A stretch of DNA of 64,000 bases from Chrysopilus asiliformis (GCA_964034945.1 OZ035963.1:44725090-44789089), one strand, 5' to 3'. Positions 25,116 to 37,220 are shown, numbered from the stretch's first letter. Numbers and translations: made by a program. Notes: generated from the letters alone by a model not told the origin.

Positions 25116-26305
25116 TATAGGAAGATTGAATGTGTTGCAGGCAAAAACTTTAACGGACCAAATGTCTTCAAATTGAAAGCTACACAATTCCCAACACAGA
25201 ATAACACTTAATTCTGTCCTTTTGTCCTACACTGTTGACTTTTAGTAGAACTTAAGGCTTTTCTAGTATCCCAAAACTTTGCCTTTCGCCGTTATTCGCT
25301 ATCTTTATTTTTCTCGAGATATTCTTATGTGAAAAATTAGATTTTGCCAAATTTTAACTTTCACCGAATATCGACATCTTGTAGCATCCGCCTTGCGCAC
25401 GATCAATGGATCTTCTTAGGCCTGCTCATGATCTAGAAGGCATTGATTTGTTGTAATCATCCATCACTGTATGGTGACAGTGCAGTGGTAAAACTTAACA
25501 ATTAACGTTGAATTCTTTTTAACTATACTGTGACGACCATATCTGATATCTTCCCCCCATACACCTTGTCACGCTTGGTTGAGTCCCCTCCCTTAAGTTG
25601 TGACGTATTTTATCGAAAGCCCTTTAATACAAAAACTTAAATATTACTGCGGATATATGAAAAAATGTTTTTTTTCCTCCATCCCAAAAATTCTTAGCCA
25701 GCAAAAACGAAAAAGAGCCTATAAAATGCCCCACACCGTTTTTGAACCATCGGTTCACCAGGCGGATAAAAAAGGGTAGCCCATTTTTAGCTCTAGCGAT
25801 ATGTTATATGTTACCCGCCAAACCCGCTAAACTAGTTTGGCGCACGGTCTAGGATAAACTGTCGAATTAATGTATAGTGAATTAACGTACAGACAAAAAA
25901 TGAATTTAGATTTTCCTTTAAAAAAATTGTATTTAGGGAAGGGAGTGTGATGGGGAAGGGGTGTGGATGGTTGATGGGAGGCTGCTGAATTCGTATCTAT
26001 ATATTACAGTTCAGCAAAGAATAGTTTAGTCTAGCCTAGCCTAGGCAATGAATGAATAGAATAAATGAATGTGAATCATAGGACGATCTAGTTTGACCTA
26101 GGCTGAACTAGTTTAGCCTGAAATCGGGTTTGCTCGGTAACAGATACCCTTGTTGTAAAACCCTATAAAAATTTGTGTTTTGAAACTTATAATAGAAAAT
26201 TTCAAAAATTAAAAATGACAGGACATAAATAAAAAATAAATGAAAAATAATAATACCCTAATAAGAACCGCGTTACAACGCAAATCGCATTGAATGAGGT
26301 CGAAA
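25116..26305. other. spacer, nothing firmly recognised
   Basis: Contains a CCGTTATTCGCTATC motif stretch near 25290. No coding or repeat boundaries are clear. Confidence 0.3.
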
Positions 26306-26782
26306 TACTAATATATAAAAATGAGTTGTTGTCTGTATGTCTGTTCCTCTTTCACGCAAAAACGGCTGAACCTATTGACTTGAAATTTGGCATGAGTGTC
26401 TGTGGTAGTTCTGATTCCAACATAGGTATACGGAAAAGTAGTGCGAGGGGTGGGGGGAGTAAAGGGAGGGGGTAAAGTGATTTCGAAACATAGTTTTTGC
26501 GCTATGTTACTCTTTCGCTGGGAAACCACTGAACCGATTGGCCCGAAATTCGTCATAGATGTTCGTCGGGGGTCCAGCCCCAACATATATCTATTAAAAA
26601 GTAGCCCGAGAGGTGGGGGAGTAAGGGGAGGGGGTAAAGTGATCTCGAAACTTAGCTCTTCCTCTATATTACCCTTTCGCGGGGAAACTACCGAGCCGAT
26701 TGGCCTGAAGTTTAGCTCCAACATAGACCATCAAAAAAAATTTGAAAAGACTTAACCCGGCAACGACGGGTATGCAAGCAAG
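26306..26782 (+). mobile_element. Helitron-like repeat D, copy 2
   Basis: TACTAATATATAAAAATGAG start; end hairpin CCCGGCAACGACGGG with degenerate CAAG terminus. It carries three diverged internal units, one more than copy 1. Confidence 0.65.
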
Positions 26783-27886
26783 TGTACTATATTTGTTATA
26801 CAAAAGGTGAAAAAGTGGTCATCGCGACTTTATGTCCACGACCCTAACTTACGGCCTCTTTTATTGCTTGGATAACTAATTCTGCAGGTGTCTAAGAAAA
26901 CTTTAATTTTTTACGTGAAAAATTGGGAACTGAAAAGCAGCGTTTTTTTATCCATTACTTAAATTTTCATTCTTCTCTCTATTACTAAGAAAGCCTATAT
27001 CGTTGTGTTGAAGCCAAGTTTAGTTAGCAAATTTTTTGCACATTTTACGTCTGCTAAAACACTTTTGTTTTTCCGTTGAACAGACGTAGATGTTTAGCAA
27101 TTTAGCAATTAACTTGTCATTCATATGAATGATTTTCTGTTATGCTGAAAATTCAGAACTTACCGTTAATAGGGTTGAGAACAAAATTATTTTATTCTAC
27201 GTGGAGGACGTTTTTAAACACTGTGGTAATAAAAAAAATATAGAAAAATGCTGTCAGCAAAAGATCATTGAACTAGCGTGTTGGTCATGCAGCTTCGCAC
27301 CTTTTGCCCGCATATAAATTGCAACAAAATAAACTCTCCGTTTGAAAAAGAACAAAAATTTTCATTCCACTTAATGAAGGGACAAACAATTTAGTTGAAT
27401 GTTGTTACATTGACACGATCTGAATTTTTATTTTCCAGCATTTAGAAATTGTAGTGGCCATACATGAATACAACATGACAAACTGTGACAATCTTCACCT
27501 GCGGAGTTATATTTGATCAGAAATGTGAGAATCGAAATGTATTTTGACAATAGTTTTATGTTTGGTTTCCAAATCTTCCTTAATTTCAATAGGAAAAAAG
27601 ACACCAGACATTTCAAAATTATGCTGGCGGGAAAGCTGTTAAATGGTGCCACACGCATGAATTAAGTCTTTATGAAGTAACGTTAATTAGACTATTTCCC
27701 AAGCTCAGATTTTTTTTCAAAGCAATTAATAATTTCAGCATCTAAGTTAATAGTTTTATTTCGTTTAAGTACAGGGAGATTTTTTGTGAACCCAAAAACT
27801 ATGCTGATCGGTTTCAAATGACGCTTAAATGTCGCATACGCAATTAGGTTAAATTTGTGGTTATCCCAACAAAAACAAAATTCAAA

Positions 27887-28195
27887 CATAAGCTATAATT
27901 GCCAATCTGGCAATTATTGAAAACCCGTATGGTGATTTAAGTGAACGGCGAACAGTTGTATCAAAATTCCACTTTGAAGCCAAACTTTTCAAAAAAAATT
28001 TTTAAAATTTATTCCAATCGGATTTTGATATATGGGAGTTTTATCTAATATCCTAAAAACTTCTGTTCTTGCACCTTTTTTTGATAAGATGTACCGTTTT
28101 TGGATATTCGCAAAAAACGGTTTCGTTCGTATAGAGGGTACCCCCCCCCCCCCCCCCCCTAATGGTCCATTTTTGCCCATTAACGAACTTAGCCT
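27887..28195 (+). mobile_element. repeat A, 5' half
   Basis: Matches repeat A from CATAAGCTATAATTGCC to GAACTTAGCC, where MITE 28199-28735 interrupts it. The family's short C tract has become 19 consecutive C at 28141-28159. Confidence 0.75.
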
Positions 28196-28198
28196 TTA

Positions 28199-28735
28199 AG
28201 CGCGCTACAGACACGCGATCAAGTCCGCCGACTTGATCACAGATCGGTTGGCAGATATCACTACACACGTTAAAATCAACTCGAGAGATATCTGCAGAGA
28301 CATCAGTTAAATTTTGTTTCTGTAGGGATCACATCGCAACTTTCAGAATAATGAATGCAGAAGAAATTTTTTGGTTAAGTTAAATTACAAGTGAATGCAT
28401 AGAAAAGTATACAGCACTGCTAATTGCAAATATCTAAATCCGAAAACAATCTTCTCTCTCCCGATGTAACCTCTCGAAATTTAATTTTGGTATGATATCT
28501 GCTAACTTGTTGGCAGACTTCGCTACAGATGCATTAAATAATGACAAACTGGTTTGCCGACTTCTAACCACGCCCCCAAATATCAAAAAGTTTTGATATT
28601 TCGCAGACCAGACCACCGACCTGACAACAGACCTATTGGCAGACCGCAGACATGCCTACAGACGGCTTATTTTGTATGTCTGCCGACCGGTCTGTGATCA
28701 AGTCGGCGGACTTGATCGCGTGTCTGTAGCGCGCT
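28199..28735. mobile_element. MITE with 40-bp inverted repeats and TTA duplication
   Basis: 537 bp. Ends AGCGCGCTACAGACACGCGA / TCGCGTGTCTGTAGCGCGCT continue as near-perfect inverted repeats to about 40 bp (palindromic ATCAAGTCCGCCGACTTGAT inside). TTA at 28196-28198 and 28736-28738 suggests a PIF/Harbinger-type origin. Confidence 0.8.
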
Positions 28736-28985
28736 TTAGCGTTACAAACCGATTGACTTGAGAATTTGTACACATACGTATCTCAATGTAACACGTGTGA
28801 ATGCATGAATGGCAATGCAACACGTGTGAATGCATGTACGAGAGAAAATAAAATTGTGGCCGGCAGACTTCATTTCGTACAAATCGAACTAACAAAGTAT
28901 CCATCATGTAGGGTCTTAAATGAGAGCTTTGAAAAAATAACTTAGGGAAAAACAAATCGGCAACAAATTATCCAGATCTAACACA

Positions 28986-29451
28986 GCCTTTACACGCGTC
29001 TGTAGAGCTGACACAGTCGCTGACACATGGCTGACACAGTCTCGTGTAAATGCTTACTGGCACTGACAAGTCTGTACTGACGGGACATTTTTGTAGTCAG
29101 TACAGACATGCCAGTAATTTGACATTTCAGACATCTAAGATGGCGGAAAATGAAGAATTTAAGGTAAATCTATTAAATTATTATGAATTCACTATTTTTA
29201 ATTCTTTTTTTTACTTTAAGAACTCTCAGACTGGTGAAAGAAGACTAACTAGGGACGAGATAATTGAAATAATGAAGCATAAGAGCAAAATTCATGCCTC
29301 TGAAATACGAGGGACTGTAGCTGTGTTACTAACGAAGTCATTTTGAAAATGAACTGGCTGCCAGTTCGCTAAATGTCTTCTAATTCGTTGTCAGTAATTT
29401 AACTTTTGGAGTCTGTGCTACTGACAGACTTTATAGTCGCGTGTAAAGGCC
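28986..29451. mobile_element. MITE with GCCTTTACACGCG inverted repeats
   Basis: Ends GCCTTTACACGCG / CGCGTGTAAAGGC plus TGACACAG/CTGTCAG subterminal matches. No convincing target-site duplication. It contains a short intron-bearing reading frame. Confidence 0.6.
29140..29346 (+). CDS. short spliced reading frame inside a MITE (unknown)
   Basis: ATG at 29140 opens MAENEEFK. A candidate 57-nt intron (29164-29220, AAG|GTAAAT ... TTTAAG) is followed by NSQTGERRLTRDEIIEIMKH and ends ...LLTKSF TGA, 49 residues in total. Without splicing the frame also stays open. The length and borders fit small dipteran introns. It may be the 5' end of a gene from the autonomous parent of this element; I cannot assign a family. 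Confidence 0.35.
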   Translation: MAENEEFKVNLLNYYEFTIFNSFFYFKNSQTGERRLTRDEIIEIMKHKSKIHASEIRGTVAVLLTKSF

Positions 29452-29851
29452 GGGTAATGTTCCGTGATAGTTGTCCACACTTGATGGAATATTTCAAAAT
29501 TCCGACAGTTCTAGTGACGACAATGAGGGTGAACGAGTGAAAAACACGGATAGCTTGGCCTCGGAACTCAGTTTTTGGGTTTTACGTCACAACATCTCTA
29601 CATGAGCTATTAACGACTTGCTGTTAAATTTAACAGAAGTTGGACTCAAAGTTCCAAAGAGCCGGCAAACTCTCATTCCAAAAAAAAACTCTAAATTAAC
29701 CATTGAGCCCCATTCGTGAAGTAGATGGTGGCAAAATGTTATATATTAATAACTGCATTTTTTCCAGATTATCAACAAATGTGATTGAAGGCTTTATTTC
29801 ACCATTTAAGGCCTAATTTATTTTTATGCAAAGAATGTGCAATAAGTTTAA

Positions 29852-30082
29852 CCCTCTAGCCGGAATGCCCGCCTAAAGGCGGGCTTCAGGGAATTCGCTT
29901 GTTTATAACGGGTGACAATTTTAATCGCCGGAAATCGCCGGAACGTGTTACATTGACTTTTGTGAGTTATCGCTTTACATGCTGGAAAAAATTTAGCCCT
30001 GTACGTTGTCTTGGTTACGGTCTGTCGCAAGTTGAAAGTCATATTTTGGTGAATTTTTTTCGGAAATATTCCGGTTAGAGGG
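29852..30082. mobile_element. 231-bp piggyBac-type MITE
   Basis: TTAA at 29848-29851 and 30083-30086. Termini CCCTCTAGCCGGAAT / ATTCCGGTTAGAGGG begin with CCC, as in piggyBac. It contains the palindrome GCCCGCCTAAAGGCGGGC. Confidence 0.75.
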
Positions 30083-30888
30083 TTAATTTAAAAATTATAT
30101 ATTCAAAACAAAACAACAGCTAAAGTATACTTGAGTGGATTTTATGCATACCTCGAATACAGCTAAAGCCTAACTGAAATGAACTAATTTTGGGCTGTGT
30201 TCCTTTTTTAGCCACGCTTCGTTTTGGAATATAGAATGTTTGTAGTTCACTTAAAAGCTAAAATTCATTTTTAATTTGAAACTTGATAAAAGCAAAGTTG
30301 GCAATTCTGTATTCATTTCACTATGGTATGCAAATAAATTTTAGGCTTATAAAAATAGAGAAAGCATTAGTGTTTTTGGCCCATTTCTTTATACGGGCTT
30401 TTCAAGTAAGGCGCATTCTATGGGATATATTTCTGTGGGTTCTACCTTTAAGATAGCCCCAAAGGAAGAAGTCTAAAACAATAAGCTATTCCTATTCTAG
30501 CTGGTAATGACATGGGTTTTGCAATTTTAAAAGTTATTGCCACAACATACGGGTTACAACATAACCTAAAAACAATTTTAAACCCACAATAAACCTGCTT
30601 ACGTTTTTTTAATGATCCATATAGATCTCTTAATTACAGCCAAAGTTTTAATATTTTTTCTTCAATTAGAATTCTTTCAATTAGAAAATTTCCCTTTTGA
30701 CAAACATTTGTTGGGCTTGGTAATTGAAGTAGCAAACATTTGTAGGTTGTAAATAAAACATTTAGTAAGTTTTATAGACACAGAACCAAGCTTCCTCGAA
30801 ATACACTGGAAATAGGTTCGAATTCTTAGATTTTGACAGAACTAAATATTTGTTGATAAAAAATGTTATTTTAATAAATAAATGGAAA

Positions 30889-31023
30889 ATGTGTGAAATC
30901 CTGAGTTCGAATATATGTCGCCTCTGCTTAAAAAACGGCGACGATGATATGCCCAAACTCGATAACTACAAAATAATGGACAAAACAGCACGGGAATGCT
31001 GCGAAGAGTTGTGTGGAATTATG
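30889..31023 (+). CDS. ZAD gene exon 1 (first half of ZAD)
   Basis: 45 codons starting MCEILSSNICRLCLKNG. The first zinc-ligand pair is C10 and C13. It ends ELCGIM before a GTACTG donor, phase 0. The donor is weaker than GTAAGT, so an adjacent junction is possible, but this one keeps ZAD spacing (44 residues between ligand pairs) in the family range. A longer in-frame reading starting at 30850 adds 13 residues and cannot be excluded. Confidence 0.8.
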
Positions 31024-34000
31024 GTACTGTAAAATTTCTACTTTTTCCAAAAATTTCAACAAAATTGTTTTAACTCTCGCGGAAATTTATTTGTAGTGGT
31101 GAAACAGATTTGATTAATCAATCAGTGCTTGTCTTGATAGGTTTTTTGCGTGTTTTGTAAAGTGAAGACCAAAATTTCGGAGGCGCTTCGGCCACCAAAT
31201 CCAGTTTTCGGCCATTAAAAATTCCGAAATCCTTTTCTATCCCGCATGTAATTAGGCCCCCTCGAACATCTGGTACCTGTAACCCCCTCCCGCCCCTTGC
31301 ATTTCCCGTACTAAGCAAAATCGCTCCAAATTTTGAAGTCCCACTCAAATTCAGGTTTTCTGCCTCCATTACCTGATTTCAATCACTGTTAATTAATTTC
31401 AATTGCCAAACATCAAACATGCCTCCATCATCAATTTTCTCGGACCGAATTCCATGCGAAAGTCGGTGGTTAAATTTTCCCTCAGCGTTTTTACGTAATT
31501 TTGAAGATACTCAAGACAACTCTTTAAAATTTAAAAAGGATATTTTATCGAAAAAAAACAATTTGAGGGCGAAATCAGACAATCTTGATAATTTTGTGGT
31601 ATCTACGGTGTAGTAATGCACTGAAAATTTAGTATCATTGAAGAAATACACATTGAAATATTACTCGGATGGGGTTATGAAAGGGAAAAGCGAGTCGCAA
31701 AATGAACAAAACCCTTTAATTAATTTCGCCCTTTTTTATAAGTGGTGGAACTGCGTCGCCCAGAAAGCTAATATTGAAAGTTGTCTCTACGCTTCTTAAA
31801 ACGGCTTTCATCCCCAAATTAAACCCCTTTCTTAAATTTATGGCTACAAAGCAATAACCACTTCAGTCGATTTTAATGTGAAACTAAATTTTTTTTTTCT
31901 CAGCGCAAATACGGTTCATTACTGAAATTTGACTTAAGTCGTTATTGCTTACGGCCACAGAATTTACATTTTTTCATTCAACACCACCCAAATTTTTCAA
32001 TTGAAAACATTCGCCTTATATTTCAGATGCCCCATGTGGAGAATCTTTCAGAGTCAATTTGCGGCCTTTGCTACGGCCTTCTTGAACAGGGCTACAACTT
32101 CCGGTTGCAGGTGCGCAAAAATGCCAATATCTTGCAGGAAATCTACGAAACGAATCCTATTGACCCCATTGAGCCACATACAGAGTTGGAATTTAATGTG
32201 GATAACATCAAAGAAGAAGTTATAGAAATAGTCGAGTTCCCAGAAGATGGCACTGAACCAATGGACGGGCTCGATTATCAACAGACCGAAACAACTACAA
32301 ATTTGTACGATGAAAGCGGTACGATTGTAGAGGGCAATCTTCGCATAAATCCATTCTACGTGAATGAAGAGAATTCAAATTCATACCCGGCAATGCCCCG
32401 CACGGAGTACGAGGACGAGAATATGCTGCTGGCAGTGAGCGCCGTAGAGGTGGACAATCATGTGGAGTCGTTGGTGTCTCATCAGGGCATCAAACAGTGT
32501 CCATTCTGCAACAAGATTTTTCAATCGAGCGCCAATATGCGAAAGCATATCAGTCTGGGTCGTTGCCAGTGCATGCATAATCAGCACGAGGCCGAGATTA
32601 AGTTGAACACATCAGACACTGGACTGCCGATTATAACCACAGCATCCACCGTGGATAGATATCCGGTTCCGCCGAAGGGTAGTCGCAAGTGTCCAAACTG
32701 TGGCAAGAAGTTCTCCTCGTCGCGCATAATGCTACGCCACTACCGCATTAACTGCCGCGGCAAAAAAGTGAACCTGATGGAAGTGAAAGCGGAAAAAATT
32801 GTGGAATCAACAGAGAGTGCCAGCATATTGTACCCAGACAAAACTTGTCCCGATTGCAAGAAAGTATTCTCATCCTCATTTAACGTGCAGCTGCACCTGA
32901 AGCTGAACCGCTGCCCTGGTAGCATCGTGCCGAAAATGGAAGAAGAGCGAATCTGTGTCTACTGCAAGAAAGAGTTCACGTCATCATCGAGTGTACTGCG
33001 CCATCAAAAGGAAAACTGCGAAGCGGCACGACGAGGGGAGCTGTACGAGAGTGCGGAAGTAGCCGTAGCAAAAGCTCAACTTCAGAAGATGTTTGAGGAG
33101 CCGACAATTAAAACAACTTACGAAGAAGACAGAACTTGGTACAAGGAGGAGGAAAACCGCCGGAAATGCCCAAAATGCAAACGTGTCTTCTCATGTCGTA
33201 AAAATATGAGAACACACCTCAAGTACAAACGCTGCAAGATGATGCAAAAGCCACGTCGACTCAGCATCGAAGCCATAGCAGCCGAACAACCGGTAGTTAA
33301 ATCGGATCCTCTGCGTTGTCCATCGTGTAAGAAAACCTTTTCCACTGAGCACAGTATGGCCAGACATTATTCACAGAATTGTCCTGTGAAGCGACTCTCC
33401 GTGAACGATGGCGAGGAGGAGGAGGAGGAGGCAGATATTGAAGAAAAGCAGGTCCACGATGACAGGGAACAAAATGATTATATAAAGCCTGATCCAGAGC
33501 GAACCTGTCCCCACTGCGGTAAGTATTTCGTATCAGCTCCTGGTGTAGAGAAGCATTTGCACTACAGACGTTGTACGGTGCTATTCCCTGGTCGCGAGGA
33601 GGAGAAGCGAATGCTCGAGAAAATGTTGAACTTCAAGGGCAAGCGGCGTTGCCCAGCGTGCCACAAGAAGTTCACAACCTCGCAAATCATGCAGAGGCAC
33701 TACATCGAAACATGTCCGGCACGGATTCCTGGTAAGCCATTGTTGGAAAGCTTTCCCGCTCCAGTTCCGCGGGAATCACTTTCACCAGAATCCACAGTGA
33801 GGCGCCAGAGATCACAACGCGCAGAAAAACTACGGGAAATGAAAGAGGAGGCTGAGGCGGCCGCTGCCCGGGAAAAGGCCATACAAGCTCTGGCCGAAGA
33901 GCGTTTTCGGTGCAAGTTTTGCAATAAACAGCTATCTTCTTTACATTCTTTGCAGCGACATGAAGAAATTTCATGCAAATCGAAACGAAACAACACTGTA

Positions 34001-35248
34001 ATGACTACTGGCGAAATTATGACTAGTGTTAAGCTGGAGCCGAAAGACCCTAGCGATCAAACTATAGAAGACCATAATTTGGAGTTCCTCCAGCAAAATG
34101 GAATCATGGGAAAGGAAGCTGAATCTTGTGATCCTCAATTGGAAGAGATGGATACAGTTGAAGTGGAGGCGCTGGACACTTCCTCGTCGAACTTAGTGAT
34201 AAATCCGGTAAAACTTAACAAGTACAAAAAATCGCGCAGCTGTCCGCACTGCCAGAGGGAGTTTGCAAACCCACATGGTGTTCGTCGTCACCTGCGACTA
34301 AAGCGATGCCAACAATTGCATCCACGAGTATATAAAACTCACGGGCCAAAAAAGTGTGATGCATGCGGTAGCGAGTATCCATCTTACTACCTTCTGTCGC
34401 AACATAAAAAGAAAGGATGCCTGCCTATCGAATTTAAAACGAAGTCTGTTGATCCACCGCCAATATCAAATAGTGTCGAATATAAAGACGAGAGCAACGA
34501 TGAAATCGCTCCGTCAGACGGTGATGAATCCTCCAATTGTCAACAGTCAAAATTCGATTTTTCCGTGGATGATGACAATTCTAATTCCCTCTCCAACTTT
34601 TTAACATTGATGCAGCACAAAATCACAAACGATTTCAACTCGAAAAGTATAATTGGTGTTGGTAGTACCTTCTCCATGCCCTTGCTGGAATCTCTTAATT
34701 CTCAGGTATCCGATATCGAAGAAATTCGAACGTGTCCATTGTGCCACATCGAATTCGCTACGACTTTAGCAATGGAACGGCATCTCCGATTGCATGAATG
34801 CGCTGCCGGCGAAGAAGCCATCAAACCGACGTCCGATAATGACAATAACAATTCCAGTGGTCACCTAAGTGATACAAACACTGGGGAAACAAGTTTCACC
34901 AATATGAAAAAACGCAAAGATTCAGAGAATACCCCAAGAGAGCCTATCACGGACGACATACAGGACCACATAATAATCATTCGAAACAAAACAATTTGCC
35001 ATGTTTGCCGTCGCTGTGGTAAGGAATTCTCATCGCCTTACGATCTTCAAAATCATTTGGCGCTCAAATGTCTTCTTCCATCGCCAGCTATCAGTAATAG
35101 ATATAAAAAATTACCATCTTCGACATCAGAGAGTGCATCATCATCAGCAGCAACACAAAAAGGAATGGGAAAGGCAGATACATCCATAGCAAAAGATCCA
35201 ACAGAAGTATCATCTAATATTAATAGCGCCACAATTACTTCACCATAA
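30889..35248 (+). CDS. ZAD-domain protein with 13 CCHC zinc fingers
   Basis: Two exons (30889-31023; 32027-35248) give 1118 residues. The N-terminal ZAD, an insect-expanded zinc-coordinating dimerisation domain, has C10-x2-C13 in exon 1 and C57-x2-C60 in exon 2. Thirteen fingers follow at about residues 203-225, 267-288, 319-341, 355-376, 426-448, 476-497, 539-561, 587-608, 674-695, 784-806, 822-843, 948-970 and 1039-1060. Every one is C-x2-C-x12-H followed by x4 or x5 and a final Cys instead of the second His. No TGEKP-type linkers are present, and linkers are long and often acidic (for example 506-518). The C-terminal 60 residues are Ser/Ala/Thr-rich. The protein is probably nuclear; whether the fingers bind DNA or proteins cannot be told from sequence. 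ATG at 30889 is chosen because it just precedes the ZAD. I do not recognise a named ortholog. Confidence 0.93.
31024..32026 (+). other. intron of the ZAD gene
   Basis: 1003 nt, GT...TTTCAG, phase 0, splitting the ZAD between its two zinc-ligand pairs. No repeat copy or RNA gene is recognised in it. Confidence 0.75.
32027..35248 (+). CDS. ZAD gene exon 2 (rest of ZAD and all zinc fingers)
   Basis: 3222 nt after acceptor TTTCAG at 32021-32026. It opens MPHVENLSESICGLCYGLLE, where the ICGLC Cys pair and following FRLQVRKNANIL fit the second half of a ZAD. Uninterrupted frame to TAA at 35246-35248. All fingers lie in this one exon (32498-35071). ATTAAA variants of the polyadenylation signal occur at 35306 and 35351. 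Confidence 0.92.
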   Translation: MPHVENLSESICGLCYGLLEQGYNFRLQVRKNANILQEIYETNPIDPIEPHTELEFNVDNIKEEVIEIVEFPEDGTEPMDGLDYQQTETTTNLYDESGTIVEGNLRINPFYVNEENSNSYPAMPRTEYEDENMLLAVSAVEVDNHVESLVSHQGIKQCPFCNKIFQSSANMRKHISLGRCQCMHNQHEAEIKLNTSDTGLPIITTASTVDRYPVPPKGSRKCPNCGKKFSSSRIMLRHYRINCRGKKVNLMEVKAEKIVESTESASILYPDKTCPDCKKVFSSSFNVQLHLKLNRCPGSIVPKMEEERICVYCKKEFTSSSSVLRHQKENCEAARRGELYESAEVAVAKAQLQKMFEEPTIKTTYEEDRTWYKEEENRRKCPKCKRVFSCRKNMRTHLKYKRCKMMQKPRRLSIEAIAAEQPVVKSDPLRCPSCKKTFSTEHSMARHYSQNCPVKRLSVNDGEEEEEEADIEEKQVHDDREQNDYIKPDPERTCPHCGKYFVSAPGVEKHLHYRRCTVLFPGREEEKRMLEKMLNFKGKRRCPACHKKFTTSQIMQRHYIETCPARIPGKPLLESFPAPVPRESLSPESTVRRQRSQRAEKLREMKEEAEAAAAREKAIQALAEERFRCKFCNKQLSSLHSLQRHEEISCKSKRNNTVMTTGEIMTSVKLEPKDPSDQTIEDHNLEFLQQNGIMGKEAESCDPQLEEMDTVEVEALDTSSSNLVINPVKLNKYKKSRSCPHCQREFANPHGVRRHLRLKRCQQLHPRVYKTHGPKKCDACGSEYPSYYLLSQHKKKGCLPIEFKTKSVDPPPISNSVEYKDESNDEIAPSDGDESSNCQQSKFDFSVDDDNSNSLSNFLTLMQHKITNDFNSKSIIGVGSTFSMPLLESLNSQVSDIEEIRTCPLCHIEFATTLAMERHLRLHECAAGEEAIKPTSDNDNNNSSGHLSDTNTGETSFTNMKKRKDSENTPREPITDDIQDHIIIIRNKTICHVCRRCGKEFSSPYDLQNHLALKCLLPSPAISNRYKKLPSSTSESASSSAATQKGMGKADTSIAKDPTEVSSNINSATITSP

Positions 35249-36355
35249 ATTCATCATAGACTTTTTCGATATATATTTTTACAAACATCCTTTAAGAATT
35301 AAGCAATTAAAATTTTTAGTTTTCCTACTTTTGGAATTTTTATAGAATGTATTAAAGTATTAATATATTTTACAGCGCGGCGATATCTTCCAAAAGTTGT
35401 TTGCCAACAATCTTTTTATTTAACGGATATATTAGGCTTTTAAATAACTAAACCAATTTATACAAAACATTATTAAAATATCGGATTTATAGCAACATAA
35501 AATACTTCCTAATAATTTTAAATTTTGTCAATTCCGTTATTTGTTTTTTTTTTAAATTGTTTGTCTTATTTTTAAATGCTTTTTTTATTATTTTTATCAT
35601 AAATGTTAACCGCAACAGTAGCCTAAACCCATTGGATGGAAAACTTTCATATTTTCTGGTGATTTCATTCGAAAACCAAATTCTGAAGAAACTTTAATTG
35701 TTTTAAAATTATGATTTAAAGTCACGCTTTTTTATCCATTTTAAAATTATACTTATCGATAAGTAAAAGTCTTTCTGTGCAAATGTGGCTTTTGTTTAGT
35801 TTTTTTTTTCACAGATTGAAATCATTAATTTACAATTATATATAATATAAATATTTAAGAAAAAATTGTATAGTTGATAACTGATAAAATTTTATGTTTT
35901 GTTTATATATAAATATGAAGTTGGTTTAAAGTTGTTTAAGATGATTTTAAGTTTTAAGCAAATGAATGAGTTGATTTTGTGAATCGTAGATATTAATTAA
36001 ATGGTAATAAAGTGAATTTGTCATTGAACAATGTTTATGGGATATCTTTAAAGTTTGAAATTATCATCCTGTCGCTAGAGGAATATCGCAATAGAATTTT
36101 CAAATCGGATCTTGTTTAGCTCTAACTTTCAACTCCGCTCTTGATATTGTTTCAGGATAGATTCTAAACTGCTTTTTTTTGTCAAATTTAATATCGAAAA
36201 AGTAATAAACATTCAAAGAAATAGTTTAATTTTTATTAAACACTACTTTTTGTTCCTGAGAAAATTGTGTGCAAACAATTTTTACCCAACGAGCAGAAAT
36301 TATGTGTAATTAGGGAATTTATCACTTAAATCTTAAACGCAATTTCAAACATAAG
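35249..36355. other. 3' flank of the ZAD gene
   Basis: Very AT-rich. ATTAAA at 35306 and 35351 and AATAAA at about 36006 are possible polyadenylation signals. No repeat family recognised. Confidence 0.5.
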
Positions 36356-37220
36356 AAAAGCCACAAGGGCAGTCAAAATTTTTATGAAAAAAATCCATTT
36401 GTGTGGGAGAAGGGGGAAGGATAGGTCCAACTGGATTTTGATGTATAAATAAGTTATGTTAAACACATTTTACCTTTATAAATTTTTCAATAAGACTCAG
36501 AATTTTCGAAAAAATTGTAAAAAAAATGATTCGTTTGTATGAGAAAGGGGGATGGAAAGATCCCATTTTCCCAATTCAAAAACAACTACAAAATTTCAAG
36601 CCTTTAGCTTATTCCTTTCAAAAGTTATGATGTTCCACTCACCCGATTGATTTAAAATTTTGCACACATACGTAAGTCCGATGACAATACAATATTTTCT
36701 CTACTTCGTCCTTGTGAGGACAATTGAAGGTCGTGTAAGGATCACGTGATTATCTTTTCCGCAAAAAATCTCATCTGGGAGTTTTTGGGATCCCTGAATT
36801 CGATTCTGGAGTCAAAATTTCCGTAAAAATATCTATAAAGCATCAAAGATATAATATTCGAAGACTAAAAAGTATAAACAAGCATGGCGAAATACGGACG
36901 TGATTTTGGATTTTAAGCCATACTATTCAAATACGAAATAACTCAAAAGGATAAAAAAAGCTTTTATTTTAAAAAAATGTACTAAAAGGGGAAAAAATAA
37001 TTTTTTGAACGCTGTGTATCAGAAATAAAAACGCGATAAATGCATAAAAAAATAATCATACTAATATATAAACATAACAAAAGCTATAATTGCCAATCTG
37101 GCAATTATTGAAAACCCGTGTGGTGATTTAAGTGAACAGCGAACAGTTGTATCAAAATTCCACTTTGAAGTCAAACTTTCCAATAAGATTTTTTAAAATT
37201 TATTCCAATCGGATTTTGTT

